From: DASQHW01 sp963837155
Lineage (GTDB): Bacteria > Actinomycetota > Acidimicrobiia > IMCC26256 > PALSA-610
DNA length: 64,000 nt
Reading direction: 5' to 3'
NCBI GenBank assembly: GCA_963837155.1
Contig: CAWIMB010000002.1
Coordinates: 3,534,001 to 3,598,000 of the forward strand
Part shown: in pieces, positions 45,015 through 55,003 of the stretch
Layout of the letters: each line of letters starts with the position of its first letter
How positions within the stretch are numbered: the first letter of the stretch is position 1
Program-made: the position numbers and the translations under genes
The notes under the pieces: generated by a model
Told to the model about the DNA's origin: nothing
Databases searched by the model: none
What the model saw: only the letters and a program-made list of their open reading frames with translations

Positions 45015-45489
45015 CCTCGCCGCGTCGACACCAACACGACCGTCGGACGCCGCCCAGAAACGCGTGCAAGCACGCGCTATCCCAACTGTCACGCGAACCT
45101 CACGACACCGCGCGCCACCACGAACACAATCCGAGAATCACAACCGGCCACGGCGCCCAACACGATCCCAAAGCCGCTCACCGCACGGGTCGATCGGTGG
45201 ATCCGGGCTAAGACGTAAAGGCTGTTGCGTGCTACCGGGTCGCTCAGGCGCACAAGACCTTGAGAAGGTCGTGTGGGCCCTCGTCAAATTCCCTGCGCCG
45301 TAGCACGAGTGCCGAGAACGGCAACCGAGATGCTCCGCGCCAGTGGCGGATTCGGACGCAGCGCAGCCCAGTCCGGCGGCTCAACAGGCCAATGGGTATC
45401 AAGTGAGTTGAGTTTCAACCGATCAAGTTTGGATCGAAGCGGCGACATGCGACGCCGCCTGCCGCTAGTCCACGTGAGGAGACCACGCG

Positions 45490-46815
45490 GTGACGTTGTC
45501 GACGACGCACAAGACGGCGACAATTCAGCAGCTCATCAAGCAGTACCGCCACCGCGAGCTGAACCTCGCGCCCGCCTTCCAGCGCATGTCGGTGTGGTCA
45601 AATCGCGACCGCCAGAAGCTCATCGAATCGCTGCTCCAGGGCATCCCAATCCCTTCGATCTTCCTCGCGAAGAGGCAAGGCAAGGGAGGTCGGATCGTCT
45701 ATGACGTGATTGACGGCAAGCAACGCATCGAGACCATCCTCCTGTTCATGGGCAAAGGCCCGCTCGCCGTCGATGAGGAGCTTTGGTTGCACGCGCCCCT
45801 CGGCGACGAGCCGGCCAGTTGGTGGACATGGCGAGACCTTGACAGCAACACTCGGCACCGCTTTCTGTCGACCTCGGTACCGGTCGTCGAAGTGGAAGGC
45901 GGCGTGCCCGAGATCACGACCGTGTTTGTCGCGATCAACTCCACCGGTAGACGCCTGACGAGCGCAGAGCGCCGACACGCCAACTTCCTGACGAACTCGG
46001 TTCTGCGTTCGGCACAGCAGTTATCAGACAGGTATGCGACCTACCTCACGCGTCACAATGTCGTGTCGCCGTCACAGGCGCGCCGCATGCGACACGTGGA
46101 GCTGATGACAGAGCTGCTGCTGTCCTTTCACGCCTGCGTCCCACTCAACAAGAAGTCAAGCATCGACAAGCTGCTCTCGAACTCTGACGCGTTCGAACCA
46201 CGGGCGATCAGAGCGGCCGAACGGGACCTCAAACGAACGCTCAACATCGTCGATGTCGTGCTGCCGAACCTCCGATCGACGCGGTTCCGACAGATCACAG
46301 ACTTCTACACACTGGTGCTCACGTTGCATCGCATGCGCACCGAAGGCTACGCTGTCTCGCGACACGACAGCGCCCGCAACGCACTCGCCGGGTCGCTGCT
46401 CACGAGCTTTGGTCATGAAGTCGATCGCCTCAGCGAGCAGCTTGCGAAGGGTCACGCGCCACGAGGAACCCTCGAGGAGCCGTACCGCGCCTACCTCATG
46501 ACGGTGAAGGAAGGCACGGACAGCAGCGCGAACCGCCTCAAGCGCGAAAGGCTGCTCCGCGAGGTCCTGTGCGGCGTGTTCGAAGAGCTCGACACGACCA
46601 GGCGATTCAACGCCGTGCAGCGGCGGGTGCTGTGGAACGCATCGGCAAGAAAGCGTTGCACAAAATGCCGCGGCGAAATCACACGTTGGGAAGACATGGA
46701 CGCAGATCACGTCCAACCCTTCGTCAAGGGCGGTCGCACCAAGCTCTCGAACGCTGCGATCACACATCGCAACTGCAACCGCGCCGCGGGGGCCCGGGCT
46801 CGAAGCGCGGCCTGA
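45490..46815 (+). CDS. DUF262-HNH endonuclease (single-chain GmrSD-like), intact
   Basis: GTG 45490 (MTLSTTHKTATIQQLIKQYRHRELNL) begins a 441-residue protein. The N-terminal half is DUF262: FQRMSVWSNRDRQKLIESLLQGIPIPSIFL and YDVIDGKQRIETILLFM, with the conserved DGKQR, which in known proteins binds nucleotide and regulates cleavage. The C-terminus is an HNH nuclease of the McrA type: CTKCRGEITRWEDMDADHVQPFVKGGRTKLSNAAITHRNCN, with Cys pairs, DADHV and the His/Asn ends. GmrSD-type proteins cut modified phage DNA, but usually pair DUF262 with DUF1524. Here a classical zinc-HNH takes that place. The intact frame implies selection. The exact substrate is unknown. Confidence 0.85.
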   Translation: MTLSTTHKTATIQQLIKQYRHRELNLAPAFQRMSVWSNRDRQKLIESLLQGIPIPSIFLAKRQGKGGRIVYDVIDGKQRIETILLFMGKGPLAVDEELWLHAPLGDEPASWWTWRDLDSNTRHRFLSTSVPVVEVEGGVPEITTVFVAINSTGRRLTSAERRHANFLTNSVLRSAQQLSDRYATYLTRHNVVSPSQARRMRHVELMTELLLSFHACVPLNKKSSIDKLLSNSDAFEPRAIRAAERDLKRTLNIVDVVLPNLRSTRFRQITDFYTLVLTLHRMRTEGYAVSRHDSARNALAGSLLTSFGHEVDRLSEQLAKGHAPRGTLEEPYRAYLMTVKEGTDSSANRLKRERLLREVLCGVFEELDTTRRFNAVQRRVLWNASARKRCTKCRGEITRWEDMDADHVQPFVKGGRTKLSNAAITHRNCNRAAGARARSAA

Positions 46816-46839
46816 CACGCGTGTGCCGGGCGGGGATGT

Positions 46840-47382
46840 ATGGCGACGAAGAAGAACCATCGCATGAAGTCCACACCCGAGGAGCGTGCCGAGGCTCGTG
46901 CGGAAAGTCTGCGCGCCGGCCGTATCGTGCTACAGCAACTCTATGATTCTCTCCTCGACGAACAACGCGACGCGCTCGACCTCAACGAGGGGGACGTCCA
47001 AGACATCGGCCGAGTAGATCGGCTGATGGAGTACCGCGATGCACTGGAGGAAGCGCTCGAGCTGTCACCCGCGCGCGCTGCGGCAGCAATTGAACGCCTG
47101 AAGCGGGACTGCCAGGAACTTACTGAAGAACTGGAGCGCCACAACGAGGCAAATCCCGAGGACGACATCTCTCCAAATCCATATGACTGGGGCGCCTGGG
47201 AAGCAGAGTTCGATATCCGCTCCCTGTGGCCGGCGCCATTGAAACCGGCCAGGGGCCAAGTCCGGTGGACCGACGAGGACGCACGTTGTCCGCAGTGCAA
47301 CGTCTTGATCGAGCGCGAAAACATGCTTCTCCACATTGGGTCTGACATCTTGGTTTGTCCCGCCTGCTATCGGTGCGAATGA
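46840..47382 (+). CDS. Zinc-ribbon protein with long helical N-terminus, defence-associated
   Basis: ATG 46840 (MATKKNHRMKSTPEERAEAR) lies 24 bases after the DUF262-HNH stop and likely shares its transcript. The 180-residue protein is helical for about 115 residues (ERAEARAESLRAGRIVLQQLY... AAIERLKRDCQELTEELERH), which suggests a coiled coil. It ends with a zinc ribbon CPQCNVLIERENMLLHIG... CPACYRCE (two Cys-x2-Cys). An adaptor that binds DNA or a partner is plausible. No known family is recognised. Confidence 0.65.
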   Translation: MATKKNHRMKSTPEERAEARAESLRAGRIVLQQLYDSLLDEQRDALDLNEGDVQDIGRVDRLMEYRDALEEALELSPARAAAAIERLKRDCQELTEELERHNEANPEDDISPNPYDWGAWEAEFDIRSLWPAPLKPARGQVRWTDEDARCPQCNVLIERENMLLHIGSDILVCPACYRCE

Positions 47383-47695
47383 GAACCGGGCGAAGGCGGG
47401 TCTACGGGCGCACCTCCGGCTCGCCACACCGACCAGTGTCGGCCACCGCGCGCGGTGTGACAGGGACATCAACTTCGCAGTGCCCCTACGGCGGGGCAGC
47501 TAATCGGACGAGAGCGTCGATCGCTGCGCTCGCCACGACTACGCATCGTTCACGACCAGTTGAAAGTGGCCGGCTCACGCGCGCTCCTATGCCGTGTCTG
47601 GAGACGCGGCACCTCCGTCGCCGAATCAGCGTGAAAGTGAACTTACGTGAAGGCTGTTCCTTAGGACTCCGCCGCGGCGAACAGAACCTTGAAAG
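47383..47695. other. 313-bp intergenic stretch
   Basis: No coding frame is convincing. Near its end (47640-47660) there is a less GC-rich sequence with TGAACTTACGTGAAGG. A similar ACGTAAAGGCTGTTGC occurs at 45213-45228, before the DUF262-HNH gene, so the two could share an upstream element. This is weak. Confidence 0.3.
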
Positions 47696-49334
47696 GTGAC
47701 TTACGACGCCGCTGTCCCGGAACACATCGCTGCGATCTGCGAACTTCTGAGAGAGCACCCTGCGCTAACAGCAATGCAGATCGCAAAAGCCCTTGGTCGA
47801 GAAGATGTCGGTCGCTTCCTGCACGCATACAAGGAGTACTTCACGCACGACGCCGACGACCCACCGGCCTGGTACTTCACGCCACGCTCCATCGTTCCGG
47901 CAGTCGAGGCCCCGAAGGACTCCGCCGGCGCCGCGAGACCGCTGTTCTGGTGGCAAGCCGAGGCGCTGATGGCATGGCAGGCGGCCGGCAGGCGCGGCGT
48001 TGTGGAAGCGGTCACCGGCACGGGAAAAACGGTCGTCGGCCTCGCAGCGGCAGCCGCGGAGTTACGCGATGGCGGCAAGGTCGTGGTGTTGGTTCCGACG
48101 CTGGACTTACAACAGCAGTGGCAGCGAGAGGTCGTACGAGCGCTCCCGGACTATCGCGTGGGCTTGCTCGGCGGCGGGTCGAGAGACGACGTGCGTTCCT
48201 GTGACGTCCTGATATCGGTAGTGAACTCGGCAATCAACGGCGCAACCGGTTTGCCCGAACACGGTGGTCTTCTGATTGGCGACGAGTGTCATCGTTATGG
48301 AGCGCCCGTCTTCGCAACCGCGTTGCTAGACGCCTTCGATCACCGCCTCGGCCTTACCGCAACCTTCGAGCGTAACGACGAGGGTCTGCACGAGTACCTC
48401 ACGCCGTACTTCGGCGGAGTGTGCTATCGAATGGGTTACTCGCGAGCGGTTGCGGATCGCGTTACGGCCTTGTGGAAGGTGGCTCTGCTCGGCGTTCCGT
48501 TCAGTGCTGGCGAAGCAGTCGAATACGCGGAAGTCGACAAGATCGCTCGAGAGTCGCGACGGGCCCTGATCCAGTCGTGCGATGTGCCGTCAGATCCATT
48601 CGGCGAGTTCATGCTGCAGGTCACCGAACTGTCTGCAGAAAGTCTGTGGAACCCGTGTGTTGGCGCCGCTCGTGCGTACTTGAAGGCGTTCAGCCGCCGA
48701 CGCGAGATCCTGGCGAACGCGAGCCAAAAGTGGGAAGCGTTACACGCGCTACGGGCCGCTGTCGCTAGTGCCGACCGTGCGCTCATCTTCACGCAAACGA
48801 AAGACTCCGCCCGGCGGGCGGCGGATACAATACGCAAATCCGGCATCGCCACGGCCGCGATCACCAGTGATTCAGCAGGAAACGAAAGAAACGACGTGCT
48901 CGACTCGTTTCGAAGCGGCTCACTGCGTGTGCTCGCCGCTCCAAAGGTTCTCGACGAGGGCGTGGACGTCCCTGCCGCAGACCTGGGCATCATCGTCGCG
49001 GCGAGCCGCCAGCGCCGACAGATGATCCAGCGAATGGGTCGCGTCATTCGTCGGAAGGCCGACGACCGCTTCGCGAGGTTCGTAATTCTCTATGTGATGG
49101 GCACATCGGAGGACCCGCGCACTGGCGCACACGAAGCTTTTCTCGATGAGATTCTCCCCGAAGCCGTCGCAGTCGAGTACTTCGCAAGCCACGACACGGA
49201 GCGGATCACGAGCTTCCTCGAGCCGGTCCAACCTGAATCGCGGTTGTCGCCACGGCTTCGCGCGCGAGGCACTGGCCCAGCCCTCGGACGAGCAACAGTC
49301 AACTGTGACGGAAGAAGTACGACAGCGTGCTTAG
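47696..49334 (+). CDS. Superfamily 2 DEAD/DECH helicase (type III restriction-like), frameshifted near the end
   Basis: GTG 47696 starts a 546-codon helicase. After a 90-residue N-terminal part (EHIAAICELLREHPALTAMQIAKALG, a winged-helix-like stretch), it has LFWWQAEALMAWQAAGRRGVVEAVTGTGKTVVGLAAA (Walker A at about 107-112), LIGDECHRYGAPVFATALL (DECH box at about 196), GLTATFERNDE (motif III), RALIFTQTKDSARRA and APKVLDEGVDVPAADLGII, and RRQMIQRMGRVIRRK (motif VI). A frame change near 49260 is needed to reach the stop at 49334. An ATP-dependent helicase or translocase acting on foreign DNA is expected. The next gene overlaps. Confidence 0.85.
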
Positions 49335-50137
49335 TCGATCGGCCGCGCGCGACACCGCAGCTCGTAACGAAGCGCGAGAGACGCGACGGTGCCTGCGCGA
49401 GCGTGCGCGCTTCGACTACCGCATCATCGAAGCACTTCGAGAACTGTTCGTCGACGAGGCACTGCGCGCCGAAGTCAAGCAGTTCTGCAACGACGCCGGA
49501 TTCGCCGAGATCCAACGTGCACTAACCTGGACCGGACTCGACAGCGACTCCGACGACTTTTACGCGTGGATCGACTCCCGAAAGGTCAGCCCGCCAGCGC
49601 GCGATACGGGTCGCATCCACACGTACGCCGACGGAAGGCGAGGAGCCGTCCAAGAGCGGGCCGACCGCATGGCAGCCTTCCTGCAGCGACTCAGTACGAG
49701 CCAGATCTCGGAGTCCGAGCTGCTCATAAGGTTCTCGATCAACGGCTGGCACCAAAGCGACGACGTCCGTCGCGCCCTCGGCATCGTCGATGTTGAGCTC
49801 TTCCGCCGATGGGTGCGCGACGTTGCGCGCCAATTCCGTCATGGTCAACACGCCCACCGTCGAAGCGACCTGGGCGTAGTACACGGGACAGAGCTGTCGG
49901 CGCTCTGGCGCCGAGCGCAAACGTTCAAATAGCGCCTCACTTGCGGATCCTGTCGTCGTCTCGACGCAGCGAGGCTTCGACGCGGCCAACGGGAAGTATC
50001 CGCGCCGACGCATAGAAAGCTCTGTCTTGGCGGATATTGGCGACGTTTGGCTGTCAAGGCGGAATCGGAACGGGTTCAACGACGGCACACGGCCGGGTCG
50101 GTTCGTCTCCTTCAGACGGCAGGGGGCTCCCGCCGAT
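49327..50137 (+). CDS. Unknown protein coupled to the DECH helicase, frameshifted
   Basis: GTG 49327 overlaps the helicase stop by eight bases. The product reads ARDTAARNEARETRRCLRERARFDYRIIEALRELFVDEALRAE, then IQRALTWTGLDSDSDDFYAW, IHTYADGRRGAVQERADRMAAFLQRLST and LIRFSINGWHQSDDVRRALG. After a frame change near 49910 it may go on with LADPVVVSTQRGFDAANGKYPRRRIESSVLADIGD to about 50137; otherwise it stops at 49930. I recognise no domain. The overlap suggests a functional link with the helicase. Confidence 0.5.
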
Positions 50138-50145
50138 GAGAAACG

Positions 50146-50469
50146 GTGGACCAGGACTTCTTGCTGGAGCTCGGGCTCGACCGCTCGGTCTGGGATCGCT
50201 TCTCAGCTGAGTTCCACGCGTGGCTACGAAGCGCGTCGACCGACTACGACAAGGTGCTCCCGAGCCACCTGTCAGCTGAGTTCTCCATGTTGCCCGACCG
50301 AGTTCGGCACGACTTCGTGCCCTTGCAAGAGGCAGGCCACGCCGGACTCGTTGACCCGCTTTCCGCCGACCAAGCGACCGTCGACTTGAACTTCCGCCGC
50401 ATTATCGGCGTCGCATTCGGCACCGACGACTCAGGCGATGACATCGCCGAGAGATTCGGGCCAATGTGA
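50146..50469 (+). CDS. Small acidic protein in defence island, function unknown
   Basis: GTG 50146 (MDQDFLLELGLDRSVWDRFS) encodes 107 residues. The protein is acidic and helical, with EFHAWLRSASTDYDKVLPSHLS and PDRVRHDFVPLQEAGHAGLVDPLSADQATVDLNFRRIIGVAFGTD. It resembles no family I know. The gene is tightly packed with the preceding one (about 9 bases) but about 96 bases from the RecB-like gene. Confidence 0.55.
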   Translation: MDQDFLLELGLDRSVWDRFSAEFHAWLRSASTDYDKVLPSHLSAEFSMLPDRVRHDFVPLQEAGHAGLVDPLSADQATVDLNFRRIIGVAFGTDDSGDDIAERFGPM

Positions 50470-50565
50470 GCACGCCGAGCAGACAGGCTTTGCCGGCACT
50501 CGATCGCCGGACCGTGTCTCACCCCCGCGTGATACTTGACACGGCGGGCTGACAAGAGCGGGCGT

Positions 50566-53500
50566 ATGCAGATCCTCGAAGGCCAAACGATCTTCAGCGC
50601 GAGCGACCTCGTCGGCTTCGCCGCGTGTGAGCACCTCACGCAGCTGGAGCTCGCCGCGGCAAGTGGGGAGATCGAACGGCCGGCGCGCCATGATCCTTTG
50701 CTGGAGGTGCTCGTCCGTCGCGGCGAAGAGCACGAACGTGAACTGCTGCGCGTGCATCCTGGTCTGCCCGACGGGGTGCGCATCTCGGCCGACGCGCGTA
50801 CGCTCGATGAGCTCGAGGCCGCGGCATCAGAGACCATCTCCGCGATGCGACGTGGTGCGCCGCTGATCTACCAAGCGACGTTCTTGCACGACGGATGGAT
50901 GGGCCGTGCAGACTTCGTCGAGCGCGTCGACATGCCGAGCGACCTAGGCCCATGGTCATATGAGGTCACCGACGCCAAGTTGGCACGCACGGTGCGACCA
51001 TCCGCACTCGTGCAGCTGTGCGAGTACACGGAGCATATAGGTCGCATTCAGAGATGTCAGCCGCGCCAACTTCACGTCGTGACAGGCGATGGCATCCAGC
51101 ACACCTTCTCATTGTCGGACTGCGCCGCGTACTACCGAACCTTGAAGCAGCGCTTCCTCGAAACCGTGGCATCCGGCCCCCGCTTACCTATCCCGAACCG
51201 GTCGAGCACTGCGGCATCTGTCGATGGTGGGCCGTGTGCCGCGATCGCCGGCGAGCTGACGAACACCTCTCCCTCGTGGCGGGCATGCGACGGGACCAGA
51301 CGCGCCGGCTCGTCCAAGCGGGTGTCACCACGCGTATCGCTCTGGCGAATGCAACGGCCGATGACGTTCCTGCGCGCGTGCCCGCGAAGACGTTCGAGAA
51401 GTTACGATCGCAGGCCGCGTTGCAAGTTCGTGGCGAGGGATGCGTTCCGCCGCTTCACGAACTGCTCCCCATGGAAGACAGCGAAGCCGCGGGCAGTCAC
51501 TACGGCTTCGGTGCTTTGCCGGCGCCGTCGCCCGGCGATCTGTTCCTCGACCTCGAGGGCGACCCGTACGCGCTCGACGGCGGGCTCGAGTACCTCTTCG
51601 GGCTCGTCGAGAGTGGTCGACGGCGAACCGGAAGTACCACGCGTTCTGGGCGCACACTCGTGCCGAGGAACGTGAGGCGTTCGAAGCGGCGGTCGACCTC
51701 ATCATCGAGCGGCGCGTCGATATCCGGACATGCACGTCTACCACTACGCCCCGTACGAGCCGTCCGCCTTCCGGCGGCTCATGGGCGCGCACGGCACCTG
51801 CGAGGACGAGGTCGACGACTGCTCCTGCGCGGCGACGTCTTCGTCGACCTCTACCGGGTCGTCCGCCAGGCGGTGCGCCTCTCGACCGAGTCGTACTCGC
51901 TGAAGGAGGTCGAGAAGCTCTACCTCACCCGGCCGCCGGGCGCGGTGATGGATGCCGGATCGAGCATCATCGCCTACGAGCGCTATCTCGTCGACCACGA
52001 ACAGAACTCGCTCGACGAGATCGCGGCGTACAACCGCGACGACTGCGAATCGCTCGATCGGCCTGCAGGAGTGGCTCGAGGCGCGCCGCGTCGACGCCGA
52101 GGCGGCAGTTCGGGTCGATCGCGCCGGCCGACGCCACACGACGCCGGCCGAGCCGACGGAACGCTCGAGCCGGACGAACGTGCTCAGCCGTGCACGGCTG
52201 CTCGACGGCGTGCCCGACGAGCGAGCCGAGCGCACCGACGACGGAGCAGGCCCGCTAGGCTGCTCGCGCAACTGCTCGAATGGCACCGCCGGGAGGCGAA
52301 GCCCGACGTGGTGGCGATACTTCGACCGCGTCGACACCTACGAACCGCGAGGAGATCGTCGACGACTCCGAGTGCATCGGCGGGCTCGAGCTCGTCGAGG
52401 ATGCTCGGCGCCGATCAAGCAGTCGACGGTGTACCGCATGCGCTTCGAACCGCAGGACCACAAGTTCTCGGTCGGCGAGCAGCCGATCGATCCCGGCGAC
52501 CGAGCAAGGGCGCCGGCACGATCGTCGCGATCGACGACCGGGCATCCTCGACCTCAAGCGCGGCTGCAGCACGCGGCGACGACCCACTCCCCCGCGCGCT
52601 CATCCCCGGCGGCCCGTACGACACGACGCGCGCAGCGGGCCGCGATCGCCGAGGTCGCGCGAGTGGGTGGTCGAGAACGGGATCGACGCGCCCGGGCCGT
52701 ACCGAGCGGTGCGCGACCTGCTCCTGCGGCACGTCGCCGCGCCTCCCGGCGCGTTGCCGACAGGCGCGCCGCTGCGTCAGGCCGGCGAGCGCCGCGCTCG
52801 ACGCCGCGTGCCGGCTTGTGCTCGCGCTCGACGGCGGCTGCCTCGCGGTCCAGGGACCGCCCGGCGCGGGGAAGACGTTCACCGGCGCGCGCATGATCGT
52901 CGCGTTGCTGGCGGCCGGGCGACGGGTCGGCATCACCGCGACGACCCACGGCGCGATCTCCAACTCTTGACGAGGTCGCGCAAGCGGCCGCCGAGCCGGA
53001 GTCGACGTTGCACGGCGATGCAGAAGGCCGACGACGACGACCAGCACTGCGGTCCGACGGTGTCGAGCGCGGCAGCGACGGCGCAGCGATCGAGGCAGCG
53101 CTCGATCGCAGGCGAGAGCAACCTGGCGGCGGGCACCGCTGGCTCTGGGCGCGCCCGGAGTCTGCGCGACTCGGTCGACGTGCTGTTCGTCGACGAAGCG
53201 GGCCAGATGTCGCTCGCCGACGTCGTCGCCGTCGGCACCGCGGCGCGCAACCTCGTGCTGCTCGGCGATCCGCAGCAGCTCGCGCAGGTGTCGCAGGGGT
53301 CGCATCCCGACGGCGCCGAGGCAGTCGGCGCTCGAGCACCTGCTCGGCGAGCCACGCCACGATGCCGGACGACCTCGGCCTGTTCCTCGACACGCACCTA
53401 CCGGATGCACCCGGCGGTGTGCGCTTCATCTCCGAGGTCGCGTACGACGACCGGCTGGAGTCGGCGCCCGGTCTCGAGCGCCAGATCGTCGACGGCGATC

Positions 53501-54019
53501 GCCGGCGCTGCGGTTCGTGCCCGTCGAGCACGAAGGCGACAGCACACGATCGCGACGCCGAGGCGGAAGCCGTCGCCGCGCTCGTCGATCGAGCTCGTCG
53601 GCACGCGTGGACCGATCAGCACGGCGACGACGCGCCCGCTCGACGCTCGACGACATCATCGTGGTCGCGCCCGTACAACGCGCACGTCGCCGAGCTGCAG
53701 CGGCGCGCTGCCCGACGGCGCGCGCGTCGGCACCGTCGACAAGTTCCAGGGCCAGGAGGGCGCGGTCGCGATCTACTCGATGGCCTCGTCGTCGCGCCGA
53801 CGACGCGCCGCGGGGCATGGACTTCCTGTACGACCTGCACCGCCTCAACGTCGCCGGTCTCGCGGGCCCGCGCGCGGGCGTACATCGTCGCAAGCCCCGA
53901 GCTGCTGCGCGTGCTGTGCTCGAACGCCGAAGCAACTCCGGCTCGCCAACGCGCTCTGTCGATACGTCGAATACGCCGATGCCCGCGAAGGCCGTCTCGC
54001 TCGATGGGAGACACGATGA
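50566..54019 (+). CDS. TM0106-type RecB nuclease fused to a superfamily 1 helicase, heavily frameshifted
   Basis: ATG 50566 (MQILEGQTIFSASDLVGFAACEHLTQLELAAASG) starts about 1150 codons. The first half is the TM0106-like RecB nuclease: LSDLVGFAACEHL-type helix, FLHDGWMGRADFVERV, WSYEVTDAKLARTVR with the Asp...Asp-x-Lys (VTDAKLA), then CGICRWWAVCRDRR, and GDLFLDLEGDPYALDGGLEYLFGLV, an RNase H-like segment. The second half is a helicase: LAVQGPPGAGKTFTGARMIVALL (Walker A), DVLFVDEAGQMSLADVVAVG (motif II) and KFQGQEGAVAIYSM. At least ten frame changes occur between 51170 and 53950, the densest in the window. It could be a decayed gene, but the motifs are all present. Confidence 0.75.
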
Positions 54020-54885
54020 CGCTATGGCCGTAACAGTGGCTCGACATCGGACGAACCGATCGGGTCGATCGTCGACGCAACGTCTGATCGTGCTTGGCTG
54101 ATCTCGTTTGGTGACGACTGCGAGTCAATCAGCGTCGAGCAGTTCGAGACCTCGTCCTATGGCCGTACCAACCTTCCGACCCGGACGCGTGCCTTGAGGA
54201 CGTCAACAAAGCAGTGGAATGGATCGTCGAAGAGAATGGCGAGTCGTGGGCGAGCGCCCTCGCCCATATCGTGCAGCAGTTCGGCGTCGTTGACAGGGAC
54301 GATGCTGAGTGCCAGAACTGTTCTGCGCCTGACGGCACGATGCTCGGCCGTCCGATCGATGTGTACATTTCGAGGACCTGACCGAAGAGCTGTGGTGGAA
54401 CGTCATATCCACTGACGAGTACGACCCGCCCCTGGAAGAGATCCGTCGGATTGGCAATGTATGCATAGTGAGCACTTGCTCGACGCTCGAAGACGACATC
54501 CGAGGCGCATTGTCGGAGAGTTCCCCAACGAAACGCAGGGCCTTTCGCGGCAGCCGACCACCTCGACTGGACCCCCTACCACCATTCCTTGCGAGCGCTC
54601 TTCTCGACAATGCGACCGAGCCACGGCGAACACGTTGAAGTTCGGCGATCTGGTAAGACCCGAGAACACCTCGAAAGCAAAGGGATCGCGGAGACGATCA
54701 CAACGCCCTCACCTGAGCCCGAAGACGCACGCGCACAGCTCGCGGACTACCTGATCGATAGGGTGGCGTCGCACGCAATAGAGAGTCTCCTCGGCGAGAA
54801 TCGTCTGGTGTGCACCCTTGAGGCGCGCGTCGAACTCCTGGAGCGCGTCATGCGACAGCATGGCATTGACCCTCCCGAATGGTGA
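54016..54885 (+). CDS. Unknown protein coupled to the RecB-like nuclease, frameshifted
   Basis: ATG 54016 overlaps the preceding stop (ATGA). The protein can be read in pieces through several frame changes: TSDEPIGSIVDATSDRAWLISFGDDCESISVEQFE, DVNKAVEWIVEENGESWASALAHIVQQFGVVDRDDAE, EDLTEELWWNVISTDEYDPPLEEI, AADHLDWTPYHHSLRALFSTM and DARAQLADYLIDRVASHAIESLLGENRLVCTLEARVELLERVMRQHGIDPPEW to the stop at 54885. About 290 residues result. The acidic helical composition and the coupling are visible; no family is recognised. It could be two genes. Confidence 0.4.
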
Positions 54886-55003
54886 CTTGCATTGTCGGCG
54901 ACCGCACGCGCATTGCGCCAAGGTGAATGGCATCCACCAGGCATAACTTGGAATCGGAACCGGCTGTCGCCTCCGCGGGCCCTGAAAGGCAGGTACTCGT
55001 ACC

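Larger units (their letters stand above)
43569..45212. mobile_element. IS1380-family insertion sequence, about 1.64 kb
   Basis: The terminal inverted repeats are CTAAGCCGGGATCCACCGA (43569-43587) and, at 45194-45212, TCGGTGGATCCGGGCTAAG; they match at 17 of 19 positions. They enclose one transposase gene. I could not identify a matching target-site duplication at these exact ends. The element separates the BREX operon (last stop 43515) from the DUF262-HNH module (start 45490), so it may have joined or split defence cargo. Confidence 0.85.

Noticed and set aside
43569..45212. Target-site duplication of the IS1380 element
   Set aside because: No matching 4-5 base repeat was found at the inferred ends; the true ends may differ by a few bases or the element may have recombined.
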